The position numbers and the translations under genes are program-made. Under the pieces are notes generated by a model, which saw nothing but the letters and a program-made list of their open reading frames with translations, did not search any database and was not told where the DNA came from. Positions 21,616-31,142 of a stretch of DNA of 35,775 nucleotides are shown here, piece by piece. Numbering within the stretch: position 1 is the stretch's first letter; every line of letters begins with the position of its first letter. This DNA is from Chromera velia. Its lineage: Eukaryota > Sar > Chromeraceae. The DNA lies in assembly GCA_018398765.1 (NCBI GenBank), contig JAHBMJ010000427.1:2501-38275 (forward strand), in the 5' to 3' direction.

Positions 21616-23396
21616 AGGAGTGCTTTGGTTCTTGTTTTGAGAGACGTCAACGAGACTCATGCGGACACTGTCGCTTCCCAAAAATGACACGCTGGAGAAG
21701 CTTTTCTTTTCTTTTTTTTTCTCCGGTAGACGCTGCGTGGAGACAAGAAAAGTAAGATTTTTTTTTTTTGGTTAGACGCTGGGTGGAGACAAGAAACGTA
21801 AGAAAAGAATACTGGTTGGATCTGTGTGTGTACACAGTGAGGTAGAAGAAAAGGAGAGACTTGTTTGCATAGATGAATGCTTTCTTTCTTCGCGCTTTTA
21901 TCTCTGCGGCTTTCCATGTGTTCTGGTGTATGCATCTGGGTATCGCTCTCTTCATCTCTTTATGCGTATGTAACCGTGTGGGTACAGATTCCGGCGATTT
22001 ACTCCCGACGGACGGCCCCTGAAGGGGCGCCTCGCGGGTGAGCAGACGGTGATTCAAACGCTGGCAAAGCTACTTAATGAGGTGGGTCGGTTGAAGAAAG
22101 GAAGGAAGGTAGAGAAGGGATAAGGTTTCGGTGTTGACTAGTTTTCTGCCTTTCTCTTTTCTTTTATGTGCCCAGCACCACGCCTTGTACGCTTCGGTAC
22201 AATTCGGTTGGCATACAAAAGAGTGCCGCGATGGTACATAAAAAAAAAAAAGGCATACAAAAGAGTGCCGCGATGGTTGTGCATCAATTCATAGTAAGAA
22301 GATTAAATAATCATCGTTTCGCGCGATGTGTGCGCATGTGTGTGGCATACAAAAGAGTGCCGCGATGGTACATCAATTCGCTCACTTGGCGTCTGTCATT
22401 CCTCTCTTTCTTCTACAATCTTGCCACAGGCTTCAGTCACGTCACATGAGCAACGGAAAGAATAATGCATTCTACTTTCTGGTATTTTTTCTTCGTCTGA
22501 TCTCCGCTAGACCCGCCCTGCTCTTGAGCGGAAGAAGAAAGATGGGTATTCTCGCCTCTCCTGTTCTTGCCCAATTATTTCGGAACCCCTGATCATACTG
22601 TGTTCTTATCTTCATTCCTGAACATCCTCCGGCTGAGTGTGAATGCGATGCAGGCCGATTTTGAAAAAGATTCAAATTCAGTGGTCAGTCAGTCCGTGAG
22701 TGAGTGACAAAACAAAGCCACTGCGCGTAGAGTGTAGGTTTTGGATCTAGATGGGGTTGCTTTCGGCTGAATCGGTGTTGTTAGGCGAAGGAATGAAAGG
22801 ACTGATGCGGCAGACTGCGATAAAAACAGCAGCGCAACAAACCTTGGCAGGTTGACTCCTTGAGTGCATCTGTTAGAATCACCTTGAACGTTTCCTTTCA
22901 GCTTCAGCTTGCGTTGGTGTGCCTCTTTCAAACAATGCGACGCTCGTTCATTCATTCATTCCTTCTCATGTCTGAGTTGCAGCTCAAGGACCGGGCTGCG
23001 AAGCTTGCGTCGTCATCGGTGGGTGGGGGGGGTGCAGGTGTACAACTTCCTTGTCTTGAGAGCTTCCTTCTGATGCTCAAATTCCTGCTTCTGTTGCTGC
23101 GTATACAGCTTTTCTATTTTCTTTTTTTTTTCTTTTGCTCTGAAGTTTTCTTCAACTGGCTGCTTCTGTCCCAGCGTCCGCACACTTCTCTGTTGATGAA
23201 TGCAACAACGGAGTTCTCATAAGTGTCAACTTTTCCCTCCCGTGCATTCTGCCTATTCCCTACTTCGCTCAGCCCTGTGTATGCATCTGTTAATGTCGTT
23301 CCCTTGCCACTTTGTCTGTTTGCGTGTTTGCAGCGCGGCAAGTCCAAGAAGCTGAAGGGGAGAAAGCGAAAACAGCCCCGGAAAACTCCATCCTGA
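17495..23396 (+). CDS. putative plastid-targeted Rossmann-like protein, ~12 exons
   Basis: Exons: 17495-18172, 18401-18531, 19005-19197, 19979-20098, 20447-20504, 20895-20983, 21331-21503, 21615-21645 (or to 21669), 21730-21797, 21988-22081, 22983-23018, 23334-23396. Phases agree throughout, giving about 577-585 aa. The N-terminus MCLSRCLLLCGVLASTSVG looks like a signal peptide; the next residue is Phe, followed by a Ser/Arg-rich transit-like stretch, the bipartite pattern of complex red-type plastids. From about residue 72, KNVLILGHFNAVADE followed by EEADIIVFAPED and later KTLIFRHGRMIGD resembles an atypical short-chain dehydrogenase/NmrA-like Rossmann fold with a degenerate glycine motif. 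A second region (SPSRFSLFEDANTGSWGIQIFW) is unfamiliar, and the C-terminus is Lys/Arg-rich (RGKSKKLKGRKRKQPRKTPS). I cannot name the protein. The exon 8 donor and the 68-nt exon 9 are the weakest parts. Confidence 0.7.
18685..18815. repeat. (TGCC)n and (GT)n microsatellites
   Basis: About nine TGCC units followed by interrupted GT runs in the exon 2-3 intron of the plus-strand gene. Confidence 0.9.
19484..19520. repeat. (GAAA)n/(GA)n microsatellite
   Basis: Purine tract within the 781-nt exon 3-4 intron of the plus-strand gene. Confidence 0.85.
20408..20440. repeat. (AACG)n microsatellite
   Basis: About eight AACG units with one variant, immediately before the acceptor of exon 5 of the plus-strand gene. 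It replaces the usual pyrimidine tract, leaving only CTGCAG at the splice site. Confidence 0.85.
21531..21612. repeat. (CT)n-(GT)n microsatellite filling a short intron
   Basis: Almost the whole 111-nt exon 7-8 intron is a CT run followed by a GT run that ends in the acceptor TAG. Confidence 0.9.
21719..21803 (+). repeat. 46-bp tandem duplication carrying splice acceptor, 22-nt segment and donor
   Basis: Two adjacent copies each consist of a T-rich tract, GGTAG or GGTTAG, 22 nt (acgctg.gtggagacaagaaa. at 21730-21751 and 21776-21797), then GTAAG. Each looks like a complete micro-exon with its own splice sites. The 24 nt between the two 22-mers is a multiple of three and has no stop, so one 68-nt exon and two 22-nt exons both keep the frame of the following exon; one 22-nt exon alone does not. 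Confidence 0.75.
22210..22369. repeat. three copies of a ~26-bp repeat in an intron
   Basis: Near-identical ggcatacaaaagagtgccgc (continuing gatggt) occurs at 22210, 22252 and 22344 in the exon 10-11 intron of the plus-strand gene. Copies 2 and 3 also share CATCAATTC a few bases later. Spacings are 42 and 92 bp. The function is unknown. Confidence 0.85.
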
Positions 23397-23781
23397 TGTG
23401 TTGACATTATCAGTGACATACCAGTGCCGCTCTTTGACAGGGGCAAGGCATGTTCGGTTTTGACTATTGTTTGTTTCCTGTAAATGAAGGTATGGGATTT
23501 TCTTACTTGCGTTCTCTAGTGCGTTCCTATAGACACGTTCACTAACAGTCCTTCACAGTTCTACGTCGATAGCGCTGCTCAATGGGCCACTGCACTGTGT
23601 TTCTTCAACTTTAATTCCTAGTTTAATTCTTACCATAGCTAGTGCTAAGTGCCACCAGGCAGCTACCGTCTAGGCTGTCTTACAAAATTATATTTCAGTT
23701 GCTGCTAGATTATAGGTAGAAAATTCTCCGTGTTATAGGCTAGGTCATAGGCTGTATCATGAGTAATCATAAGCTTATAGG
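23397..23781. other. 3' flank of the plus-strand gene
   Basis: Noncoding, with no clear AATAAA before the retrotransposon. TATAGG/GGCTAGG-like short repeats occur near 23710-23786. Confidence 0.5.
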
Positions 23782-23786
23782 CTTAG
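23782..23786. repeat. left target-site duplication (cttag)
   Basis: 5-bp CTTAG directly before the 5' LTR, repeated directly after the 3' LTR at 30644-30648. Five bases is the usual size for Ty3/gypsy elements. Confidence 0.85.
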
Positions 23787-24130
23787 CGTAACATAGTGAG
23801 GCAAGCCACGGGACCGGCCAATCCCGGGGTGAGCCGAACTAATGCGCACCGCCGCCGCACGGGACGCCCGCAGCTCAGAGACCAACACATGCACGCAGGC
23901 TCATGGAGGCGCCGCCATGCCAGTCTGTATTAGAAGAGAAATAAATAAAATAGAAATAAAATGGAATCAATTCAATCAGCTGCATATAGCCTGGATTGAG
24001 TAAACAACACTTGCTTGCAAAGCTTCTAGAAGCAGTTTGGAAGTGAACCTTGAACTGACAGACTTTCCGTAGTAGAGATCTAACCGAACTAAGTGTGCTT
24101 ACTTAGGAGAAGAGGAGTTACCTTCTTACG
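23787..24130 (+). repeat. 5' LTR (344 bp)
   Basis: Begins CGTAACATAG and ends TTACG, so the ends are a 5-bp inverted repeat CGTAA/TTACG rather than the usual TG/CA. AATAAA at 23940-23945 could be the LTR polyadenylation signal. By hand alignment it differs from the 3' LTR at about 17 positions (about 95% identity), nearly all transitions. Confidence 0.95.
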
Positions 24131-24140
24131 TGATAGCAGC
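24131..24140 (+). promoter_or_regulatory. possible primer binding site
   Basis: TGATAGCAGC directly follows the 5' LTR. It resembles TGGTAGCAG, the complement of the 3' end of eukaryotic initiator tRNA-Met, with one change. The match is short, so this is tentative. Confidence 0.35.
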
Positions 24141-24247
24141 AAAGCCTGGTTGATCTCGCCAGGGCCTCTGTTGCTCAGTCTAATACTGTAACAGTCATCT
24201 TCTTTCTTGGCAAATAAATTCTTTTCTTCTCCCAAGACTCTCTCTCG

Positions 24248-25230
24248 ATGGAGCAGGTTCTGCAGCAATTGCTGGAGGGGCAGCAATTCATGCAGCAGCA
24301 GATAATTCAGGTGCAGCAGACGCAACAACTTCAGTAACAACAGATGGACGCTCTGGGAGCACAGCAGCAACAAACAGCCACCGACGGGGGCCCAATCTAT
24401 CAACAGCAGCAGCAGACACCAGAACAGCAGCAACAGCAGCGGATGAATCAACAGCCGACTTTTTCACCTCCCCAGCGGTCGAACTTTAAGGCGAAAGAGC
24501 CACCGGTGTTTCATGGGAACCAGAAGTTGCTTGAAGGTTGGGTCGCGGATATCAGGGAATACATACAGCTCCCAGATATTCAGGTGTCGAAGCAGTTGGG
24601 GTCGGTGCGTCAATACTTTTCCCGATTCCTCAAGCAATGGTATGATAAGACACAGAGGTCCGCCTCTCCTTTTGTCAACGTAGAAGATCTCTTCACCCGT
24701 CTGTCCGAGCGTTTCCCTGATCCCAACAAACAGACAGACTTGAGAGGAGAAGTCCAGAACGTCCGTTGTCAGGGCAATGAGGGGGTTCACAAGTACTCTG
24801 TCCGATTCAACGATATTGTAGAAGGAATCGTTGATGTGAGTGAGATCGATTTGATGTACGACTACATTCGGGGTCTTCCGGATGAGGTGAGGAAAGAAGT
24901 GAGGAGAAGGAAGCCTGACAGTCTCGATGCTGCGATGAAGGATGCAGAGGAAGCCAAGCAGCTGTTAAGTGGGGGGAGAAAGAAAGACTACGGGGGCTAG
25001 GATAGAGACGGGCGCAGTGATTCACACCCGCCTTTACGACCTCAGTCCCAATCGAACGATGGGCCCGTCCCGATGGATCTCAACCGAATCTCCTGAATTT
25101 ATTCCCTTTCCTAAGAAGAGATCAAGAGGCACATTTAGGAGAATAGGTGCTTCAATTGTCATACGGTGGAACACTCTGCATGCCAGTGCAGGAACCGCAA
25201 GCCGCAACAGCAGCAACAGGGTCCTAGGGG
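24248..25230 (+). pseudogene. gag remnant with zinc knuckle
   Basis: The frame starts at ATG 24248 with a Gln-rich N-terminus (MEQVLQQLLEGQQFMQQQ), then a Gag/capsid-like helical domain (PPVFHGNQKLLEGWVADIREYI ... LPDEVRKEVRRRKPDSLDAA). The frame is cut by TAA at 24335, TAG at 24998, TGA at 25094, TAA at 25112 and TAG at 25136. Beyond these, still in the same frame, is a CX2CX4HX4C zinc knuckle (CFNCHTVEHSACQC, 25148-25189). There is no frameshift, only substitutions that created stops. Confidence 0.85.
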
Positions 25231-25935
25231 TCATGGGGGTTAGAAAAATTTCTACGGAGGTTAAAGACGCATGCACAACCTACAGAGTGGGGTGCAGCAG
25301 CACTACGGTGGTTCGGTGCAGGGGCAGTGGGGGAATCCAGTCATCCCGCAGGGGCTTACGCTTCCTCCTGGACTGTGCCCACTACTGTAGTTCCAGGGGA
25401 ACCCTCCCCAGTGGTCACAGCGCCAGCAGCAGAATGCACCCCCGAGAGGGATGTACTTCACGACCGGGGGCAGGACAGGCAGGAGGGGGAAATTGATCAC
25501 CTTCCACGGCATAGCAAATAGCATCCCGATCCGTGCCCTTTGGGATCTAGGGGCAGACTCTATTTATGTGAGCAAGAGAGTCATTGAGACTGGGGAGTTC
25601 CGTTTGTATGCTTTGGAGCCCTCAACGTGCAAAGGGGGCATCCGTCTTGATGGTGCGCAGGCTCTTTCAACTACTGTCTAATGGGAGGCGCCTGACATCG
25701 ATCTAAGAATTCAGGACTTCGCAGCCCCCCTGACCATGACTGTACTCGATCTGGACGAGGATTATGATGTGGTCCTGGGGATGCCCTTCTGTGAGACCTT
25801 CAAACCCCTTCCCGATTTCGAAGCGAAATCTCTCTTCATCGCTACAGATCGTTCTCCCTCCGGTAACACCGTTCGTAGTTCACACTGTATAACTCAGAAG
25901 TCTACCACATTCCGGAGGCTGAGCCTGAGCCCCTG
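25231..25935 (+). pseudogene. retroviral-type aspartic protease remnant
   Basis: Continues the gag frame with further stops at 25241, 25262, 25388 and 25679. The active-site block is ALWDLGADSIYVS: the catalytic Asp (codon 25544-25546) is present, but the Ser/Thr of the D-S/T-G motif is Leu. The later hydrophobic-Gly block is VVLGMPF (about 25770). After about 25880 the coding frame moves by one, so the link to RT is frameshifted. Confidence 0.75.
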
Positions 25936-26973
25936 ACCCGCAGAGAGATCCGTAGGCTTTCCAAGAAGGAATCTACCACCTTCTAGTGCTACCGTCTTGA
26001 GGTCCGACCTCTTCCCTCCGTTTCCTCCTCCCTGGAGGTCAACCGAATCCAAGGAGCCAAGACGCAGAGGCCGGGCCCCCCGCCTCTCTCGTCTTTCCCG
26101 CCCGATCACCCGGTCAATTCAGATGATTACACAGATTTTCGCAGGGAAGTGCAGGAGGAGAGAATGAGGCCGGGGATGAAAAAGGTTCTGGAGAAGCACT
26201 TCAGCATCTTCCTTAATGAGATTCCCGCCCTCCTGCCCAAGAGGGAAGTCGAGTGTTATATCAAACAGTTACTTGAGCTAGGTCACCGCCCCCCTGCTTG
26301 AGCTCCGTATAGGCTTACCTACAGGCAGCTCGATGAGCTCCGAAAACAGTTGGAGTTGTACTTGGCCAAGGGTCAGATCCACCCTTCCAACTCCCTGTTT
26401 ACTGCCCCTGTCCTTTTTGTTACGAAAGCTGACGGTACTCAGCGTATGTGTATTGATTACACGCAGCTGAACAAGATTTGTGTGAGGGACAGATATTCCC
26501 TGCCACATCTGGATGACTTGATTTCCCGCCTGCATGGAGCCAAGTACTTCTCGTCTCTCGACTTGAGACAGTACTTCCATCAGATCCGGGTGGCCGAGGG
26601 CGACGAGGAGAAGACCGCTTTCGTAATAAGGTACGGCATGTTTGAGTGGCTGGTCATGCCGTTTGGCTACTGTAATGCACCTGGTATCAGCATGCGTATG
26701 ATCAATAAGACATTGCGCCCTTTGTTAGACAGGTGTGTAATTGTATTTATTGATGATCTGCCGCACTCCTGAGGAACACGAGAGAGACGTGGAGGCCGTC
26801 CTCCAGCTCCTCGCCAACGAGTCTCTCTATGTCAAACTGTCGAAGTGTGATTGGTTCCGGACCAAAGCCAAGTTCCTGGGGCTGGTCATCAGTGAGGGTG
26901 GATTCAGGCCTGCGCCTGAGAAGGTGCAAGGACTCCAGGACTTCCCCAAGCCGACCGACTGCACTTCACTGCG
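25890..26973 (+). pseudogene. reverse transcriptase remnant
   Basis: The protein-like frame begins near 25890 and has a TAG at 25984 and a TGA at 26299 inside the expected PPARAPYRL block. The palm follows with APVLFVTKADGTQRMCIDY, KYFSSLDLRQYFHQIRVA, MPFGYCNAPG and the catalytic box VFIDD (Asp codons 26752-26757). Straight after the DD the frame changes, apparently through a small deletion in the DDxLIYSRTPEEH block, and RTPEEHERDVEAVLQLL continues in another frame to KPTDCTSLR. There the 930-bp insertion interrupts the thumb/connection. Confidence 0.9.
26966..26973. repeat. left target duplication of nested insertion (tcactgcg)
   Basis: Matches tcactgtg at 27904-27911 in seven of eight bases. 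In the uninterrupted retroelement one copy is expected at this point (TSLRQF codons). Confidence 0.6.
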
Positions 26974-27903
26974 CTATGGTCCTGCACTCCTAGTAGTTCC
27001 TACTAACCCTAGGTTAGATATAGGTACAGACTACTAAGTCTACTGTCAATCTAGCCTCTAAAAACAACATGTTAATTCAAGTTCCTAGGAGTTCCTTATA
27101 CCTAGATGAGAGATTGATGTTGGTTCCCGACGATAAATTCATGTCCGAGCTTTTGGTTCTCACGTTGACCAAAAAGCCTAGGAACCGCCTTTTAGGAACC
27201 ATGAAGGAACCGGAAGGAACCGTCAAGAATCAATAAGAACTGACATTTCTCTGTAAAGAAATGTATTTGAAAGAGGCTGTAGATGAGTTTACAACTGATT
27301 AAATACAGACATAAGTTGTGCTAGCTCATGCTAGCTCGCTCCTATTTATAAACACGCTTCTATCGACCCTCTTTGGCCCCCCCCCAGAAGATGGCTTCCC
27401 TCTGGCCCCGTCTAAAGAAGCAAACAGCACTAGTATCACTTAAACACCAGAAGCGTCTCGGGCGAATTGAGGGACTGAATTCTTTGTAGTTCCCTAGGCA
27501 GTTCCTAGTAACTTCCTACATACTAGTTCTTTGGTTCTTATACGGTTCTTACTTATTTTTCAAGGTTCTTCCATAGATCCCAAGGTTCCTGTTTGACTTC
27601 CTAGCAATTTTAGTGTTCATATACTTAATTGAGGTCCTTGTAGTTCCTGTAGCAGCCTCAGTTCAGAGTGATCAGGAACCGTATTTTAGGAACTTAGGAA
27701 CCAAAACGTCGGATACCCACTTTTTGCATGAGAACTAGTAGGAACCGGTCAAGAACCAAGCTAAAACATATTACAATAGACTTTTTAGACATTATTTTAT
27801 ATTCTATTTGATCAATTTTCTTTTAGACAGAATCTGTTTATCACTTTTGATACTAGGAACCGAGTAGGCATTACCATAGGTCGCACACAGTGTGGCCCTG
27901 TAG
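26974..27903. mobile_element. nested 930-bp non-autonomous element with AGGAACC motifs
   Basis: This AT-rich noncoding block splits the retroelement between KPTDCTSLR and QFWGLGNNWFRKFVKGY, which are adjacent in intact gypsy RT. An 8-bp direct repeat (7 of 8 identical) flanks it. Its ends are CTATGG and, on the minus strand, CTACAG; a better inner inverted match CTATGGTNNTGC lies at 26974 and, reversed, near 27870-27881. AGGAACC/GGTTCCT occurs more than a dozen times, mainly in the outer thirds, like the subterminal repeats of hAT elements. No open frame of note lies inside. The right boundary could be at 27881 if the inner repeat is the true end, but the target duplication favours 27903. Confidence 0.65.
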
Positions 27904-28500
27904 TCACTGTGTCAGTTTTGGGGGTTAGGGAATAATTGGTTTCGGAAGTTTGTTAAGGGGTACAGCCAGGTCGCTTCTCCTCTTCTCTCTCTTCTCCGCA
28001 CCTCAGTCCCCTTTGTATAGGAGCCTGTGCATGATCAGGCATTCATTACTCTAAAGAAAGCTGTCCTTGAGCTTGCCACCCTTGCACTGCCTAACCCCAG
28101 TCAGCCTGTCTACATTGCACACGACGTCTCACAGTCGCATCAAGCCATCGGGGCAGTTGCCATAATTCAGCGCTGTCAGAAGACAGGGGCATACCGTCCG
28201 CTTGCCTTCGGCTTCCGCCGCCTGACCCCCACCGAGGCACGCTACCCAGTGAGAGAGTTAGAGCTGTCGGCGATTGTCCATTTTACGAAGGTTTGGCGTC
28301 ATTTCCTGACGCCCGGGTCGGAGTTTTGGACGGACCACAAGAGTTTGGAGAACTTGGAGAAGTCGTTTGAGCATTGCAGTCTGTGTATGAGACGATGGAT
28401 TGAGTTTTTGAAGGAAGTGGCGGTTCCAATCAAATATATTCCGGGGAGGGCGAACATCGTTGCCGACGCACTTTCCCGCAATCCTCCCCCTTTGGTCCAG
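27904..28500 (+). pseudogene. RT connection and RNase H remnant
   Basis: After the nested insertion the frame resumes with GLGNNWFRKFVKGYSQVASPL, has a TAG at 28018-28020 where Trp is expected (VPFVW), and continues open from 28021. The RNase H domain follows: [16 protein letters not shown] (DAS-type block with Val for Ala), [29 protein letters not shown] and [11 protein letters not shown]. The domain ends with [17 protein letters not shown], the usual link to integrase. Confidence 0.88.
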
Positions 28501-28689
28501 TCCTCTCCTTCTGTCCCTTTGCCATCTGTCAGGGTGAGGCAACGTACCCCGCCGATGGTAAGTCAGGCCGACAGTCCTGACGACGATGAGGTCCCCGGGC
28601 TTGAACCTGAGTATGAGGATGAGGGGGCAGTTGTTGGCGAGACCCGACGTTCTTTGAGGGGGGGGCACGGGAGTGCTCAGCAGCGTCAG

Positions 28690-30197
<1,508 letters not shown>

Positions 30198-30285
30198 ATG
30201 GACAGGAATTGTACGGTCAATTTTAGTTGGCAGTTAACCGTAGAAAAGCCGAGAAGAAGGACAGAGCGCGTGGGACACACGCTCT

Positions 30286-30297
30286 AAGGGGGAGGGG
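30286..30297 (+). promoter_or_regulatory. polypurine tract
   Basis: The purine run aagggggagggg lies two bases before the 3' LTR, where plus-strand DNA synthesis would start. Confidence 0.75.
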
Positions 30298-30299
30298 CA

Positions 30300-30643
30300 C
30301 GTAACATAGTGAGGCGAGCCATGGGACCGGCCAATCCCGGGGTGAGCCGAACTAATGCGCACCACCGCCGCACGAGACGCCCGCAGCTCAGAGACCAACA
30401 CACGCACGCAGGCTTATGGAGGCGCCGCCATACCAGTCTGTATTAGAAGAAAAATAAATAAAATAGAAATAAAATGGAATTAATTCAGTCAGCTGTGTAT
30501 AGCCTGGATTGAGTAAACAATACTTGCTTGCAAAGCTTCTAGAAGCAGTTTGGAAGTGAACCTTGAACTGACAGACTTTCCGTAGTAGAGATCTAACCGA
30601 ACTAAGTGCGCTCACTTAGGAGAAGAGGAGTTACCTCATTACG
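30300..30643 (+). repeat. 3' LTR (344 bp)
   Basis: Same length and ends (CGTAA...TTACG) as the 5' LTR, with no length differences in the hand alignment. Confidence 0.95.
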
Positions 30644-30648
30644 CTTAG
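30644..30648. repeat. right target-site duplication (cttag)
   Basis: Exact copy of 23782-23786, directly after the 3' LTR. Confidence 0.85.
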
Positions 30649-31142
30649 CGTTAGCCCTATGCTGCATAAATATTCAACTAAGTATATCATTAAGAGAATC
30701 AATAAAAAATACATCAATTAATAATTCTGATATTACTTCATAGATCGGTTGCATCTAGGGTTGCATGCATATAGAAAAAAAGAGAGGGAACCTCCCCTGG
30801 GAACGGAAGAAACTTAACAATGCTAAATTCAAAGGAACTTTGAAATAAACACTAGAATAGTAAACAGTAATTATACACTTTTTTCCCCATAATTGTTTCC
30901 GTATGGGCTCCATCTTTTTATTTATCGTCTGTAGAGTCATGCAATGAGGCTCCTCACTAATTCTCACCAACTTGAAGTACCATGCTCCATCCCAGGCACC
31001 ATCGCAGCTAGGTCTATACATCCACTGGCAGCCTGGCAGCCGATTTTGATCAAGAAGCCTGTCAACCATGTCGTGGGGTCACGATGTGACTCACCGATAA
31101 ACGGCTTAAGCAGTGCATACTCCCACCGATCACGACGACCAA
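30649..31142. other. 3' flank of the minus-strand secreted-protein gene
   Basis: AT-rich noncoding DNA. A minus-strand AATAAA at 30917-30922 could serve the gene ending at 31143. Nothing else is recognisable. Confidence 0.45.

Noticed and set aside
21731-21797. A single 22-nt micro-exon as the only coding part of this segment
   Set aside because: With one copy the next exon is read in a frame that stops quickly. Only 44 or 68 nt keep the frame from the preceding exon.
22210-22369. Direct repeats as a CRISPR-like array
   Set aside because: Only three copies, irregular spacing (42 and 92 bp), inside an intron of a eukaryotic gene.
24248-25681. Stop-codon reassignment to explain the in-frame stops of gag-protease
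   Set aside because: Host genes in the window end with TGA, TAG and TAA at sensible places, and the retroelement also has frameshifts and lost catalytic residues. Decay is the simpler explanation.
28258-28668. 136-codon minus-strand open frame
   Set aside because: Antisense shadow of the RNase H/linker region, with no protein character.
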